This document shows, piece by piece, positions 45,350 through 55,048 of a stretch of DNA of 64,000 nt; position 1 is the first letter of the stretch, and each line of letters begins with the position of its first letter. The notes beneath the pieces are model-generated. The model saw nothing but the letters and a program-made list of their open reading frames with translations, made no database searches and had not been told where the DNA came from. This DNA is from Strigamia acuminata (lineage: Eukaryota; Arthropoda; Chilopoda; Geophilomorpha; Linotaeniidae), in contig CASHSZ010000025.1 of assembly GCA_949358305.1 (NCBI GenBank), forward strand, positions 1 to 64,000, read 5' to 3'. Made by a program: the position numbers and the translations under genes.

Positions 45350-47332
45350 TTAGTCAAATCCTGCCGGTATGTTGCTAACAGTACCGGACAAACCCAAGGC
45401 TGTTGGTCGTACCGTTGCATTTACCAATGGTACTTCCTGATCTCTGAACCGATCGTCCTCAGTCACACTGGGACCAAGAGACAAAGGTGACGAAGCCATA
45501 TATGATGACTGTGTTTCAACTCTTGAATGAGCTGAAGCGTCACGTCCAGATTTTCCAATCCACTGTTTCCACATACTTCTTTTAAAACAACAAATCAATA
45601 TGACACCAAGCATTACAATTACAACAATAGAACCAATAATAACTGCCCAAGCGGTCCCATGATTTACAGCATTCCAGTTCTCATCTAACGATGAGGTAGC
45701 CATTCTTATTTCCGATCTGACATGATCCAATGAAACATCCGAAATCGGAATATTTTCATTCCTACTAATGTTGGAAAATTTTAATTGTTGCCATTTGGTC
45801 AATACCTTTTCATCTTCTCCCGATAAAATCGGTTCCAGGGGTGGGACAAACAAATTGACTGATTCGTTGGCATAACGCAGGCGTCCCTGGAAATGCCGCG
45901 GAAGAAAAATTTCCTTCCCAATTGCTGAACAAGCTGGAGGTACAACTAACATTCCTGAATTGCGCGCGATGATAGATGGACGAATATCAGAAGTACTTCC
46001 ACAATCTAGCATAAAAGACATAGGTTCTTGTACGCTGTACACCCAACATCCCTGCTGTTCTAATCTATAAAAGATTGTCCTTGCTCTCGTTACCTTTTTA
46101 TCACATAATTTTTTTATTTCCTCAACCCTTCCTCTGAACAATGCCAGTTCACAAGTTAAACTGACATCGCGTCTTACCATTGTCTGGGGTGCACATAGCC
46201 GAATAAAATCTCCACTACAATACTGTAAATCAACTTCATTTAACAACATATAGCCCTGTTGATTTTTAGATATAGCGATATAAAGATATTGTGTAGCATA
46301 ATATACTGAAAAACTAGAATTAACACTTTTAACTGGCAATTGGAGTATGCGATAAAGCATAAAGGTGCTTTCACTGGAACTCAAAGGAACCCTGATAAAC
46401 AACCTCACTTTCCCTGGTAAAGCCGTAGGAATTACCACGCATATTTGGTAGAATCGGTAAATTGTATCTTTTTCCAACGGTAGAACCAAAGAAATCCCCA
46501 ATGATAAGTTGTTTTTTATCTCTTTAAGCAAAGCAAACAAAAGTTTTGGAGGTATAAAATATGGGCTTAATATCCCTCTAGCAGTTTCTCCTAAAGCGGC
46601 CCTAAGGGCTGTGACCTCCACCCTTACATAAATGATTCTAACTTGTAACCGTCGTAGAATTGCATTATAACCATTATTTAACTCAAAAATATGAAAATCT
46701 TCTTGTAACTGAAGGATTGCATCCCTAAGTTCCTCTAATTCCTTCTGTTGTTTCTCAAAACCTTGAACAAGATGATCCATTGCGGAAACCTGTTCTTCCA
46801 ATATGTGCAGTATTTGTTTAGATGTTTGCTTTAAAGTCTCAACTTTTTTATTAAGGTGATTTATATCATCTTCTTCCGCTACTCCAAACAAAAACTTGAG
46901 GGCTTTTCCTCCAATATTGAGTAATCCTCGTTTGGTTCTGTTGGTTTCACGGGTTACTGGTTGCATCACACTACCTTGAATATCCTCTAACTCTTCAGAT
47001 ATGATTTCCATGGTTTGTCTCATTTCCCTAAACTCTAATTGTAGTGTTGCAACAATCGACTTCCAATACACTGGTTCAGAGAGCACCTCCCGTGTCTCTT
47101 TCTCCATTAACACAAGGCCTTGACTTATCCTTTTGATTACTTCGACATATGGATCTATTGTAACATCCATTACTACTGTCCAATGGCTTCCTGTGAGTAA
47201 AAATTCTCCTTGTCTTAAAAAGACGATTCCCTTATTCAAGGTATTTGGAATAGTCACTCCAGTCGCCTCATAGTGCCTAGTCCTGCATGCAAATTGGACT
47301 ATCACCAAGTGGACAAAAATCTTGTAGATCAT
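45350..47332 (-). CDS. env: env of element 3 (baculovirus-F-like fusion glycoprotein)
   Basis: This is an uninterrupted 660-residue ORF with an ATG at 47332. It has the layout of errantiviral Env proteins, which are related to baculovirus F. An N-terminal hydrophobic signal peptide covers about residues 1-17. A furin-type RTKR site lies at 132-135, followed by a Gly- and Leu-rich segment (GLLNIGGKALKFLFG) like the fusion peptide region of F proteins. A coiled-coil-like stretch runs about 160-215, and a long cysteine-containing ectodomain follows. One transmembrane helix lies near 559-580, and the tail has about 80 residues. In insects such proteins act at the cell surface in particle spread between cells. 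No break is visible. A strong splice acceptor lies 11 nt upstream of the start, suggesting a spliced subgenomic mRNA, as in gypsy. Confidence 0.85.
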   Translation of the reverse strand: MIYKIFVHLVIVQFACRTRHYEATGVTIPNTLNKGIVFLRQGEFLLTGSHWTVVMDVTIDPYVEVIKRISQGLVLMEKETREVLSEPVYWKSIVATLQLEFREMRQTMEIISEELEDIQGSVMQPVTRETNRTKRGLLNIGGKALKFLFGVAEEDDINHLNKKVETLKQTSKQILHILEEQVSAMDHLVQGFEKQQKELEELRDAILQLQEDFHIFELNNGYNAILRRLQVRIIYVRVEVTALRAALGETARGILSPYFIPPKLLFALLKEIKNNLSLGISLVLPLEKDTIYRFYQICVVIPTALPGKVRLFIRVPLSSSESTFMLYRILQLPVKSVNSSFSVYYATQYLYIAISKNQQGYMLLNEVDLQYCSGDFIRLCAPQTMVRRDVSLTCELALFRGRVEEIKKLCDKKVTRARTIFYRLEQQGCWVYSVQEPMSFMLDCGSTSDIRPSIIARNSGMLVVPPACSAIGKEIFLPRHFQGRLRYANESVNLFVPPLEPILSGEDEKVLTKWQQLKFSNISRNENIPISDVSLDHVRSEIRMATSSLDENWNAVNHGTAWAVIIGSIVVIVMLGVILICCFKRSMWKQWIGKSGRDASAHSRVETQSSYMASSPLSLGPSVTEDDRFRDQEVPLVNATVRPTALGLSGTVSNIPAGFD

Positions 47333-47341
47333 TTCAGTTGT

Positions 47342-47354
47342 CTACAAACAAAAA
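47342..47354 (-). promoter_or_regulatory. Putative env splice acceptor
   Basis: In element sense TTTTTGTTTGTAG (pyrimidine-rich, ending in AG at 47343-47342) lies just before the env ATG at 47332. In errantiviruses env is made from a spliced RNA. The matching donor should lie in the leader or gag part, which is deleted here. Confidence 0.6.
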
Positions 47355-47480
47355 CAAAACAAAGCATCAACATCTAAACTCATCAACTGACCTTTCTCCA
47401 TAATTATCATCAATATTTGAGCTATGGAAGACATAAGTTAATAGCAAATAAGCACATATTCAATCCCTCTTTTTGTCTTT

Positions 47481-49466
47481 CTATTGTCTGTGTCTAGTCT
47501 GTCCAGGCAATACCCAAGGTTGGTCAGGGACCGGACCCTGACTACGAAGCCCCCTACGCAAAGGTTCAACTGTATCAGGTGTCACGACTACTGGCTCAAT
47601 TAATTGTGACATCACAGGTGGTGGCTCTGGATCATGTTGATCTCCTTGAACCACGGCAGTTGGATTAATAACCGCCGGTCTGTCCAAGTCCAAAAGGAAC
47701 CAATCATCAGCCACCTGATCCTCTTCTGAGATATCCATCTGTTCTGGCTTTTCAGAGTCATCCTCATCACACCTAACTGGTACATCATCCTGGTTAATCC
47801 CAATAGGTTCTACATTTCCTTCTCCATCATTAATTGGATGTGGTTGTGTCCATCCTCTGGCCTTTTTTAATTCGTTTGCATGCAAATGCAATTTTTCTTT
47901 CTTAAAGATTCCTTGTAACTCAAAGTTAACTGGACTAGTCTGCTTTACAATCCTGTATGGACCACGCCATTGATAAGCCAACTTGTGAGACAATCCCGGT
48001 CTTCTAACATGTATTTTTGCATACACTCTTTCCCCAACTTTAAAAGGTACTCCCGGTGTTGCCTGCTTATCATATTTTCGTTTTCGGTCACCTGAAGCTT
48101 TCATCAAAAATTTAGTAGCCATTTCATGTGCATATTGCATGCGTGCCATCATTTCCGTTACATAATTATCACCAAGAGAATAATCAATCTTTCTAGGTGC
48201 CGTAATTCTATCCCATGGCATTGTGGCATCATGCAAAAACAACAAAAAATGTGGTGTCTCTTCTGTGGATTCATGCACAGCTGTATTTACTGCAAACTGT
48301 GCAAAAGGAATCCATTGTGGCCAATTCCTTTGATCTTTGTCAACATAATGTGTAAGCATTTCCCCAATGGTACGGTTTACCCTTTCACAAACCCCATTGC
48401 TAATTGGATGGTATGGTGTTGTGTAACACTTCTCAATCCTTATCAATGCGCAAACCTCTTTAAACAATTTGCTTACAAAATTACTTCCCCGATCCGTTAT
48501 TAGTTGAGTCGGTGTCCCGTAACGCAACAAGATTCTTGTTACAAAATGACTAGCAACTTCCTCTGCCGTTTGTGTGTGCAATGGAATAAATTCAACATAC
48601 CTAGTAAAATGGTCAATAAACACCAAAATATACTTCATTCCATCATCTGAGGTTACTAAAGGACCTTTTATATCCATGGCTACACACTGAAACGGTGCAG
48701 TTAATTCAGGAAACTCTTGCATTGGAACTTTCATTGTTTTTGGAGGTGCTTTCCTGCGAGCACATAAATCACATGTTTCACAGTAAGCCTTAATATCCTG
48801 ATTCATTGTGGGCCAAAAGAAACTTCTTTCAATCCTTTTTCTAGTTTTCTTTGTTGCAAAGTGTCCTGATGTTGGTGCATCATGATATGCACGTAAAATT
48901 GTATTAATTAGACTTTTAGGTACTACTAATCTTTCCCATATTTCTTTTCTTGTTGTTGCTTGTTTTAAATGGTAAAGTAATCCTTCATGATCTAATTTAA
49001 ACTCTCCGGTTCTATCCTTATATTTACCATCATATCCTACTCTTGGGTTTTGTAACACTGCAATCAAATCACTCCACATATCATCCATCCTCTGAGCTTC
49101 TTTAACCTGGTCTCTATCCCAAATAGGAATACAATCAGTTGTTAGTCTTACCACAAGTCTGCTTAGTGCATCTGCATTTGTATGACTTTTGCCAGCTTTA
49201 TGTATGATCTCAAAATCATACTCCTGTAACAACAGACCCCACCGTGCTAACCTGCTACTTGGGTCTTTAACATTGGCCAACCATTTCAATGGGCGATGGT
49301 CAGTAATGATCTTAAATTTCTGACCGTACAGGTAACATCGAAATTCCTTAATGGCATAGACAATAGCCAATAATTCTTTTTCAGTCGTGAAATATCTGGT
49401 TTCTGCGGAGCTCAATTGTCTACTTATGTAAGCTACCGGATGTTCAAATCCCACCGCTGCCACCAA
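47481..49466 (-). pseudogene. pol: pol 3' part of element 3: RNase H and integrase
   Basis: This is an open frame of 661 codons starting in RNase H (EHPVAYISRQLSSAE, then TDHRPLKWL and ADALSRL) and running through a complete integrase. The integrase shows a zinc-binding H-H-C-C segment (HDAPTSGHF and CETCDLC), catalytic Asp in AMDIKG and ITDRGSNF, Glu in NGVCERVNR, and a C-terminal GPY motif (WRGPYRIV). The first half of RNase H and everything upstream is missing. The frame begins at a TTG inside the primer site, not an ATG, so independent translation is doubtful. It belongs to a different lineage from elements 1 and 2. Confidence 0.88.
49448..49465 (-). other. tRNA-Leu primer binding site joined to RNase H
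   Basis: TGGTGGCAGCGGTGGGAT (element sense) lies one base after the LTR and matches the complement of tRNA-Leu 3' ends exactly over 18 nt. The match continues through TTGAAC for six more bases. That stretch is also RNase H coding sequence (Gly-Phe-Glu-His), so the deletion junction lies in shared bases. Confidence 0.85.
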
Positions 49467-50041
49467 TGTAATGCACGGCCAGTGCCTTCTGGGCCGTGTT
49501 ACTTATTAAGGGAATATAATTCAAAACAATTCATTTCTCTTATCAAATAGCAATTAAAACAAGGTTTATTTAAGTAAAATAGGAGTTAATAATGTTCATA
49601 ACAATTATCAAGAAAACACTTTTCACGAATAGTTTCTACTTATGGTTTGCGTTCCTGTGGTCTCTGTAAACGGCGTAGACACTTCAACTGATGACTTCAG
49701 AATTTGCAAGAAAGTTTTTTAGCTGTCTCACTTTTCCATGTAGTTCATCATGTGGCACAACACTGCATAATTGTTCAATCTTCAAAGCAAAACATGAAAA
49801 CACGTCTGTCACTACGCGAGTCGTCGCGAGAAGTGTCCCGTTTTACATTGACACCAGTTCTCTTTTTCAACTTGAACTTGCTCTGGCATGACTCACTTGC
49901 ACACTCATTCTCAAACAATACAATATTCTAATTACACTCTTTCTATTACACTCATCTCAAATTGGTCTGATCATATTAAGAATTACTTATAATACACTGC
50001 GAATATAAATATATTGTATATAAACCTGCAACCATGTCACA
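49467..50041 (-). mobile_element. 5' LTR of element 3
   Basis: This 575-bp LTR looks identical to 44698-45272. It is followed on the + strand by ACAC at 50042-50045. Confidence 0.93.
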
Positions 50042-50045
50042 ACAC
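50042..50045. repeat. Target site duplication ACAC of element 3 (right)
   Basis: Partner of 44694-44697. Confidence 0.85.
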
Positions 50046-50126
50046 GACCATTGCCTGATAGCTTATTTGCATCAGTGGTTTATTCATATGTACGACAAAG
50101 GTGGCGCTGCAATCGGCAGCGTCACA
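50046..50126 (-). mobile_element. Relic LTR, second fragment
   Basis: This is the presumed 5' part of the short LTR whose other part is 44632-44697. In element sense it begins TGTGACGCTGCC. No other part of this element is seen to the right. Confidence 0.4.
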
Positions 50127-51837
50127 AATTAACATATACAGAATTGAAGTGCGGAACACTCCAAATACTACGTTTTTTTCTGTAGGAGTGTCGTATTAGC
50201 AGCGTCAACTTCTAGTTTAATTTAATCTAACTACTACCAGGCGCGATTACTGAGTGCGACGTTGCGCTTAGTAATTACGAACGGATCAGTGAGGGCGCTT
50301 ACTTATATCTTTATTATTACTATATTATTACTAAAGCGCAACATATTTCTTACGCATGTTGCGCCGAGTTTGACGGCTCCTAACACAATCCCCATCGCTC
50401 CGTAATCCAGATGGGATTTTCGGGACGGTCATGGCACAAAATTAAAAAAGATTACTGAGGAGGGGGGCATCTGCCGTATCCAGACACCAATGGCATCCCT
50501 CTGAACCTTTTCTAGATCCACCCCTGATTTAAAGTCATTAGCGTTGGAAATAAATTGAACACGATGCAATTCGTAATGATGAAATGTTACGAGTGATTTA
50601 TTTTATTCAAACAAAGATACAAGATTAAAACACTCATTGCTGATTAAATCCCCTGATCCCTCATGATCGCACCCGCTGCGCATTTGTTCAACGTGACGCT
50701 TTCTTGCGGTGCTCTGTTTATAAAAACATCAAAAACCACAAAAACAATTAAAATCTGTGTAAAAAAAATTGGTATTAATCAATCTGTAATTACGGTGAAT
50801 GTTAATGTGGTGTCAACTTCTGCCTGGTGTTTAATCTAAATTTCTACAGTAGTAAGTGCATTTTTAAATGCTAACTTGCAGTTGAACTTGTTTTGTTGTA
50901 TATTTGTTATACATACGCCCACTCTTTGAATTTTTTTTAAACACAAAAATGGATTTTGCAGTTTGACTGCATTGCGTGCCTCAAATACGTACGTGACTGT
51001 CCATTGTCTTTCAAAGTATTGAATTTTGTGTTTACTCAGTTTTGAATAGAGGAAACACAACTGACACAGCGCAGACAGCAAAAGTAATTTCAGTGCTTGT
51101 GGTAAGAGTAATTTATCAATTATAAGAAATAAATCATAAACTGTAGAAGGATTTGCTCAAATTTTTCCTTCGTAATAATATGCTGCATCCTTGTGCCAGA
51201 AGCAATCGTTTTCAATTTAAAAAAAATCAATTTTCAATTACTGTTGCCGTGCGATAGTTATCATAAGTCATTCGGCCGTTCGGCATACTATCATTTAAAA
51301 AATTGATTGTTTCCTAATTGTAGTTTAATTTTCCTGTTTGATGTCGAAGATGTTGCATTTGTATGCACTTCTATGTAAGTGAGTTGAATAAGTGGGCAAA
51401 GAGCCGTTTTTATGCGGTATTTATTCTTCCTAGTAAGCTGTGTAAGCTGTATAAGCTTTTCAGCCGCAACAAATTTGACTCAGATGAGTTCGAAAATTAC
51501 CGTTGGTATTTCTCCGCTGCAAACTGGTGATGTTTTTTGTTCAATGCTTAAATTCTAAAATTATTTTAATTTTTTTTTTAGGTGTCTTCTCAAAAAATAT
51601 TTTAAAAGTGAGTATGTACGTCGTAAAGATGTGCATTGAGTGCCAATTTTCGCTTCTTTTAAACTCTACAAAAGACTATACACAATACACCCCTTTATTT
51701 TCAACTTTTATTCGCTGGTTATTACCTCCACGAACCCCAAATAAGGTTTTAAACGTGTGTTTTAATCGAAAACAAAATTGTCACAATTGGACGAGTCTTC
51801 AAAAACAATATTTACATTCTAACGAGTTTTACATTTT
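50127..51837. other. Intergenic region upstream of IR-B
   Basis: This is 1.7 kb of AT-rich sequence with no clear gene. It may hold the promoter and 5' exons of IR-B. A short ATG-led frame at 51487-51532 ends at a GTGATG donor-like site. A TTTTTTTTTAG acceptor-like tract lies at 51572-51582, and a 338-bp open stretch follows. I cannot connect these to exon 1 of IR-B without a frame conflict at 51839, so I leave them unassigned. Confidence 0.4.
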
Positions 51838-53653
51838 ATGAAATTAAAGATTCCGTCAAGGAATATGTCTGATACGAGTAATACACCAATACAAGTAGCA
51901 GGATTAACGGTACGCACTTATTATGCTAAGGTTGATTTTGTAGAATTTATAACCTTAAATTGAACCAATTTTCATGTTTCATTTTCTTTATTTTCTTTTC
52001 TATACATAACAAATAAGTTAGTTGCACCGTGTTAAATGAGTTTTTTCACATCCATTTTTACGAGCAATTAATATGGACTGAAGCGTGAGTAGATAAACCA
52101 AGCATATATCTTAGTGAATATTGATTCTGCAAGATCTATATTTATTTCTTCTTTGACTTTTTTTTAAATTTTATTTCAACATACAGTATAATTTTCAGGT
52201 TCCTCCATATGTTATCTTCAGAGAGGAAAACAATTCTTTAATAATGGATGGTTATTATGGACAACTGTTATCCATTTTTCGTGCAAATTATAATATTAGG
52301 TAATGATCACATGGTGATGGAATTTTGTTTGAACTTTATTGTCGAAATTAGCTTTAAGTTGACTGAATTCAAAGGAATGGTTTTGGTGAAATTCGAGATG
52401 GAAAATGGAATGGACTGATGGGTGAAATTGTACATGGAGTAAGTATTGTTTATAAGCCCATATGTCAATAATACCTGATTACACAAAAATAATATTTGCT
52501 GATAAGCTATAAATTAAATAATTTGAGTTCTTTTTTAGACAGCGGATATTGCCACTTTTCTAGGTATTACTCGAGAGAACAGAGACTTCCTTGAGTTTTC
52601 GCTTTCGTTGTTCGATTTAGACTTAAAAATTGTGTATCGAAAATTGGATTACCGTGAATGGTCTCTGACATACTTCTTAAAAGCGTACAGCCCGAATGTG
52701 TGGCTAAGCATATTTGCTGTCAACTTGATAATCATTTTCCTTGTTTTAATGGGAAATTCATCTTCACTAAGTGTAGTAGATTTTATAAATGAGATTTTCC
52801 TTTGGTGGCCAGTTGTCGTAGTAGGTACGTACAATTGACATTGCTTAGAAGCCAATTAATTGAATGCATTTTTGATGTTTGTTTCAGGCAATTTGTCAGT
52901 TCCATCGTTACATTCTTTAAGATTTTGTCTTTTTATTTTTCTAATCTTGTCAACACTGCTTTTATCTGTTTACTCTTCATTATTGACAGCTTTGTTTGCA
53001 ACGAACAAAATTAAAATTCCATTTCACTCAATTGAAGAAATGGTTCACGATACAGATTATTTACCTGTCTGTTTAGAGAGTAGTGGCACTGAAAAAATCT
53101 TTGAGGTTTTTGTATAACTGAAAACAATAAATCATAATAACAGTGAACACATGCTTTATTTAATTCATAACAGAGTTTATTTCCCAATACATCATATCTG
53201 ACAGTGAAAAATGTGAAGGAAGGAATTGACGCAGTATTTGGGCAAAAAGCTGGATTTTTTTTATCAGAGCTGTTAGTGACAAACTGTAGTTTAACAGTTG
53301 CCGAAAAGCCCCTGATCAGTGTATTTATGTCACTAGCTTTTTCAAAACACTTTGCTTACAAGGAGTTTTTCAATCAAAAGTAACTAACTTATATACCGTA
53401 TTTCTAGAAACCAGACTTTTAATTATTCATTAATTTTTTCAATGAACATGGCAGACTCATACAGTTGAAGGGATGTGGATTATTACACCTCTTGTCTAAT
53501 CGTTACTTAAAGATGCGGCAAGACTGCGGCAAGGATAATTTATTTTATCCAATTTTGTTTGGTCTGATTCGTGGTCCAGTCGTCCTGTTTGCATGTGGAA
53601 TGCTGTTGTCGGTCATAGTTGGGTTGCTGGAATTATTAATTGCAAGATTTTAA
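51838..53653 (+). CDS. IR-B, divergent ionotropic receptor
   Basis: This is a ligand-gated cation channel of the IR branch of ionotropic glutamate receptors, used in chemosensation. Seven exons join in phase: 51838-51909, 52199-52299, 52375-52438, 52539-52824, 52888-53111, 53174-53379 and 53455-53653. All introns are GT-AG and 62-289 bp long. The product is 383 residues from the ATG at 51838. The true 5' end is uncertain and may lie further upstream. S1 holds PPYVIF (about 26-31), DGKWNGLMGEI and an ADIAT...R..FLEFS segment. TM1 lies at about 133-152, the pore loop at 158-175, and TM3 at 185-210 ending SVYSSLLTALFA where classical receptors have SYTANLAAF. S2 follows, with TM4 at about 357-377. 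No amino-terminal domain is visible. The ligand-binding Arg is shifted by one place relative to classical receptors, as is common in IRs. Confidence 0.82.
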
Positions 53654-53669
53654 AAGCACATTTTGTATA

Positions 53670-54429
53670 CAAGGTGTTTCGTTTAAGACGTTCCAGTCAA
53701 TTTCCAGAATAAATATATGCTTTTTCAAGAAACCAAGCAGACTAGCCTGTAGCAAAGTAGGGATGACAAATCCAATAGTGTAATCAAATTTTATGCCAGC
53801 CATGCAACAATGCACTTTTCATTTGCTAACCCGTTAACTGGTCGAGATAGAGCAAAATTTACAATTACAAAGTTGTAGAGCACGATCAAATTAGTACTAT
53901 CCAACTCATCTTTGTCACCTTAAGTTAACTGTTTTTTTTTTTAAAAAAAAAGGAAAACAAATCAGCAAATTGAAATTTTTTCTTCCTATGGAAGTAAAAC
54001 AATTTAGACATTTAAAAAAGACGGTTGTTTTTCTTGTTTACTTGCATAATAATGCAAATTTGAATACATTTATTGAAGAAATTCAATACTTTTGCAGTAG
54101 AAATTTAATTTTTGCTACAATGGCTGGCTTTATTTCAGCTAATTTGTTTTCCTTTTAAAACAAAAACATTTAACTTAAGATGACTAAGATAAGTTGGTCT
54201 AGTACTAGTTTGATGGTGCTCTACAACTTTCTAATTGGAAATTTTGCTCTATCTTGACCAGTTAGGAGTCAGCGAATGAAAAGTGCATTGTTGCATGTCT
54301 GGCATAAAATTTGATTACACTATTGGATTCGTCATCCCTACTTTGCTACAGGCTAGTCTCCTTGGTTTTTTTGAAAAAGCATATACTTATTCTGGAAATT
54401 GACTGTAAGGTCTTAAACGAAACACCATG
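53670..54429. mobile_element. Foldback MITE with TA flanks (Tc1/mariner-like)
   Basis: The 760-bp element has ends CAAGGTGTTTCG and, inverted, CATGGTGTTTCG, each next to TA (53668-53669 and 54430-54431). The arms are about 260-300 bp of imperfect inverted repeat around a roughly 165-bp AT-rich centre. TA duplication suggests a Tc1/mariner-type transposase acting in trans; none is encoded. It starts 17 bp after the IR-B stop codon, so it lies in the 3' untranslated region before the polyadenylation-like ATTAAA at 54518-54523. Confidence 0.85.
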
Positions 54430-54431
54430 TA

Positions 54432-54725
54432 CATCGATTTAATTTCCTACTGTAGTTTAATAGTGACACGTGAGCTTACTGTCAGTTTAATGTCGATGTA
54501 AAATATTTGAAATTGGAATTAAAAACCTGTGTATAATTATGTTTATTACGTATATAATTACGTATATTACGTGAATAATTAGGTATCGTCTATGTGCCGT
54601 GTGCTGCATTGAAGCGTCAAGGGGTCGCTTCTTCAGTGTGGTGTTTTTCGCGTGTGGCCCTTAACTTAACCCAAACGATGTTGTAGATGTCTTTTTTTTT
54701 ATTTGTCCGTTGTGTTTCATTGAAA
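54432..54725 (+). other. IR-B 3' flank
   Basis: 54432-54535 is homologous to the IR-A 3' flank (44265-44374), with ATTAAA at 54518-54523. The rest contains ATTACGTATAT repeats at 54540-54580 and no gene. Confidence 0.55.
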
Positions 54726-54870
54726 TGGAGGTATTAATAGTGAGATTTTAAAAGGATATAACATTGACTGAAAAGTATTTGAACGTTTTGCTGTAGTTTA
54801 CGATAGCTTTTTGTCAGTTTAGTACTTAATGCTGATGTAAAATATTTGAAAATCGGATTAAAAATCTTTA
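54726..54870 (+). pseudogene. IR-C relic: end of last exon plus 3' flank
   Basis: The stretch GAGGTATTAATAGTGAGATT followed by TTAA matches the end of the IR-B last exon (Leu-Glu-x-Leu-Ile-x-Arg-Phe-stop). About 70 bp later comes a degraded copy of the shared 3' flank (TGCTGATGTAAAATATTTGA, then ATTAAA). It appears to be the last remnant of a third tandem IR copy. Confidence 0.6.
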
Positions 54871-55048
54871 ATATTGAGTTTTTTTCTTTGTGAGTTTCTT
54901 TAAAAGAAATTTTATTCGTTTCTTCTTTTTACTTTGGGTTTATATTTTATCTGCACCATTGATTTCTAAACAACTTGATGTGTTGTTTTCCATATACGTA
55001 GGTATCTTGCGTCCAACACCATCAGGGTGACCTAAGGCTTGATTAAAC
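54871..55048. other. Intergenic
   Basis: No feature is seen. It ends GATTAAAC next to the LTR of element 2, so AAAC would be the expected left duplicate. The right end is outside the window. Confidence 0.5.

Larger units (their letters stand above)
44698..50041 (-). mobile_element. Errantivirus-like LTR element (element 3), internally deleted
   Basis: The 5344-bp element reads on the - strand: LTR, primer site, RNase H-integrase, env, polypurine tract, LTR. Both LTRs are 575 bp and look identical, so insertion is recent. It is flanked by ACAC. Gag, protease and reverse transcriptase are absent: the primer site runs straight into RNase H. It therefore cannot move alone but keeps all ends needed for mobilisation in trans. 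It sits inside the LTR of an older Gypsy relic. Confidence 0.92.

Noticed and set aside
49442-49465. Possible tRNA-Leu gene fragment
   Set aside because: The 24-nt match is only the complement of a tRNA 3' end, directly after an LTR, so it is a primer binding site.
51503-51841. 112-codon frame as the N-terminus of IR-B
   Set aside because: It ends in TGA at 51839-51841 in a frame different from exon 1, and no convincing splice pair joins them. It may still overlap a real upstream exon.
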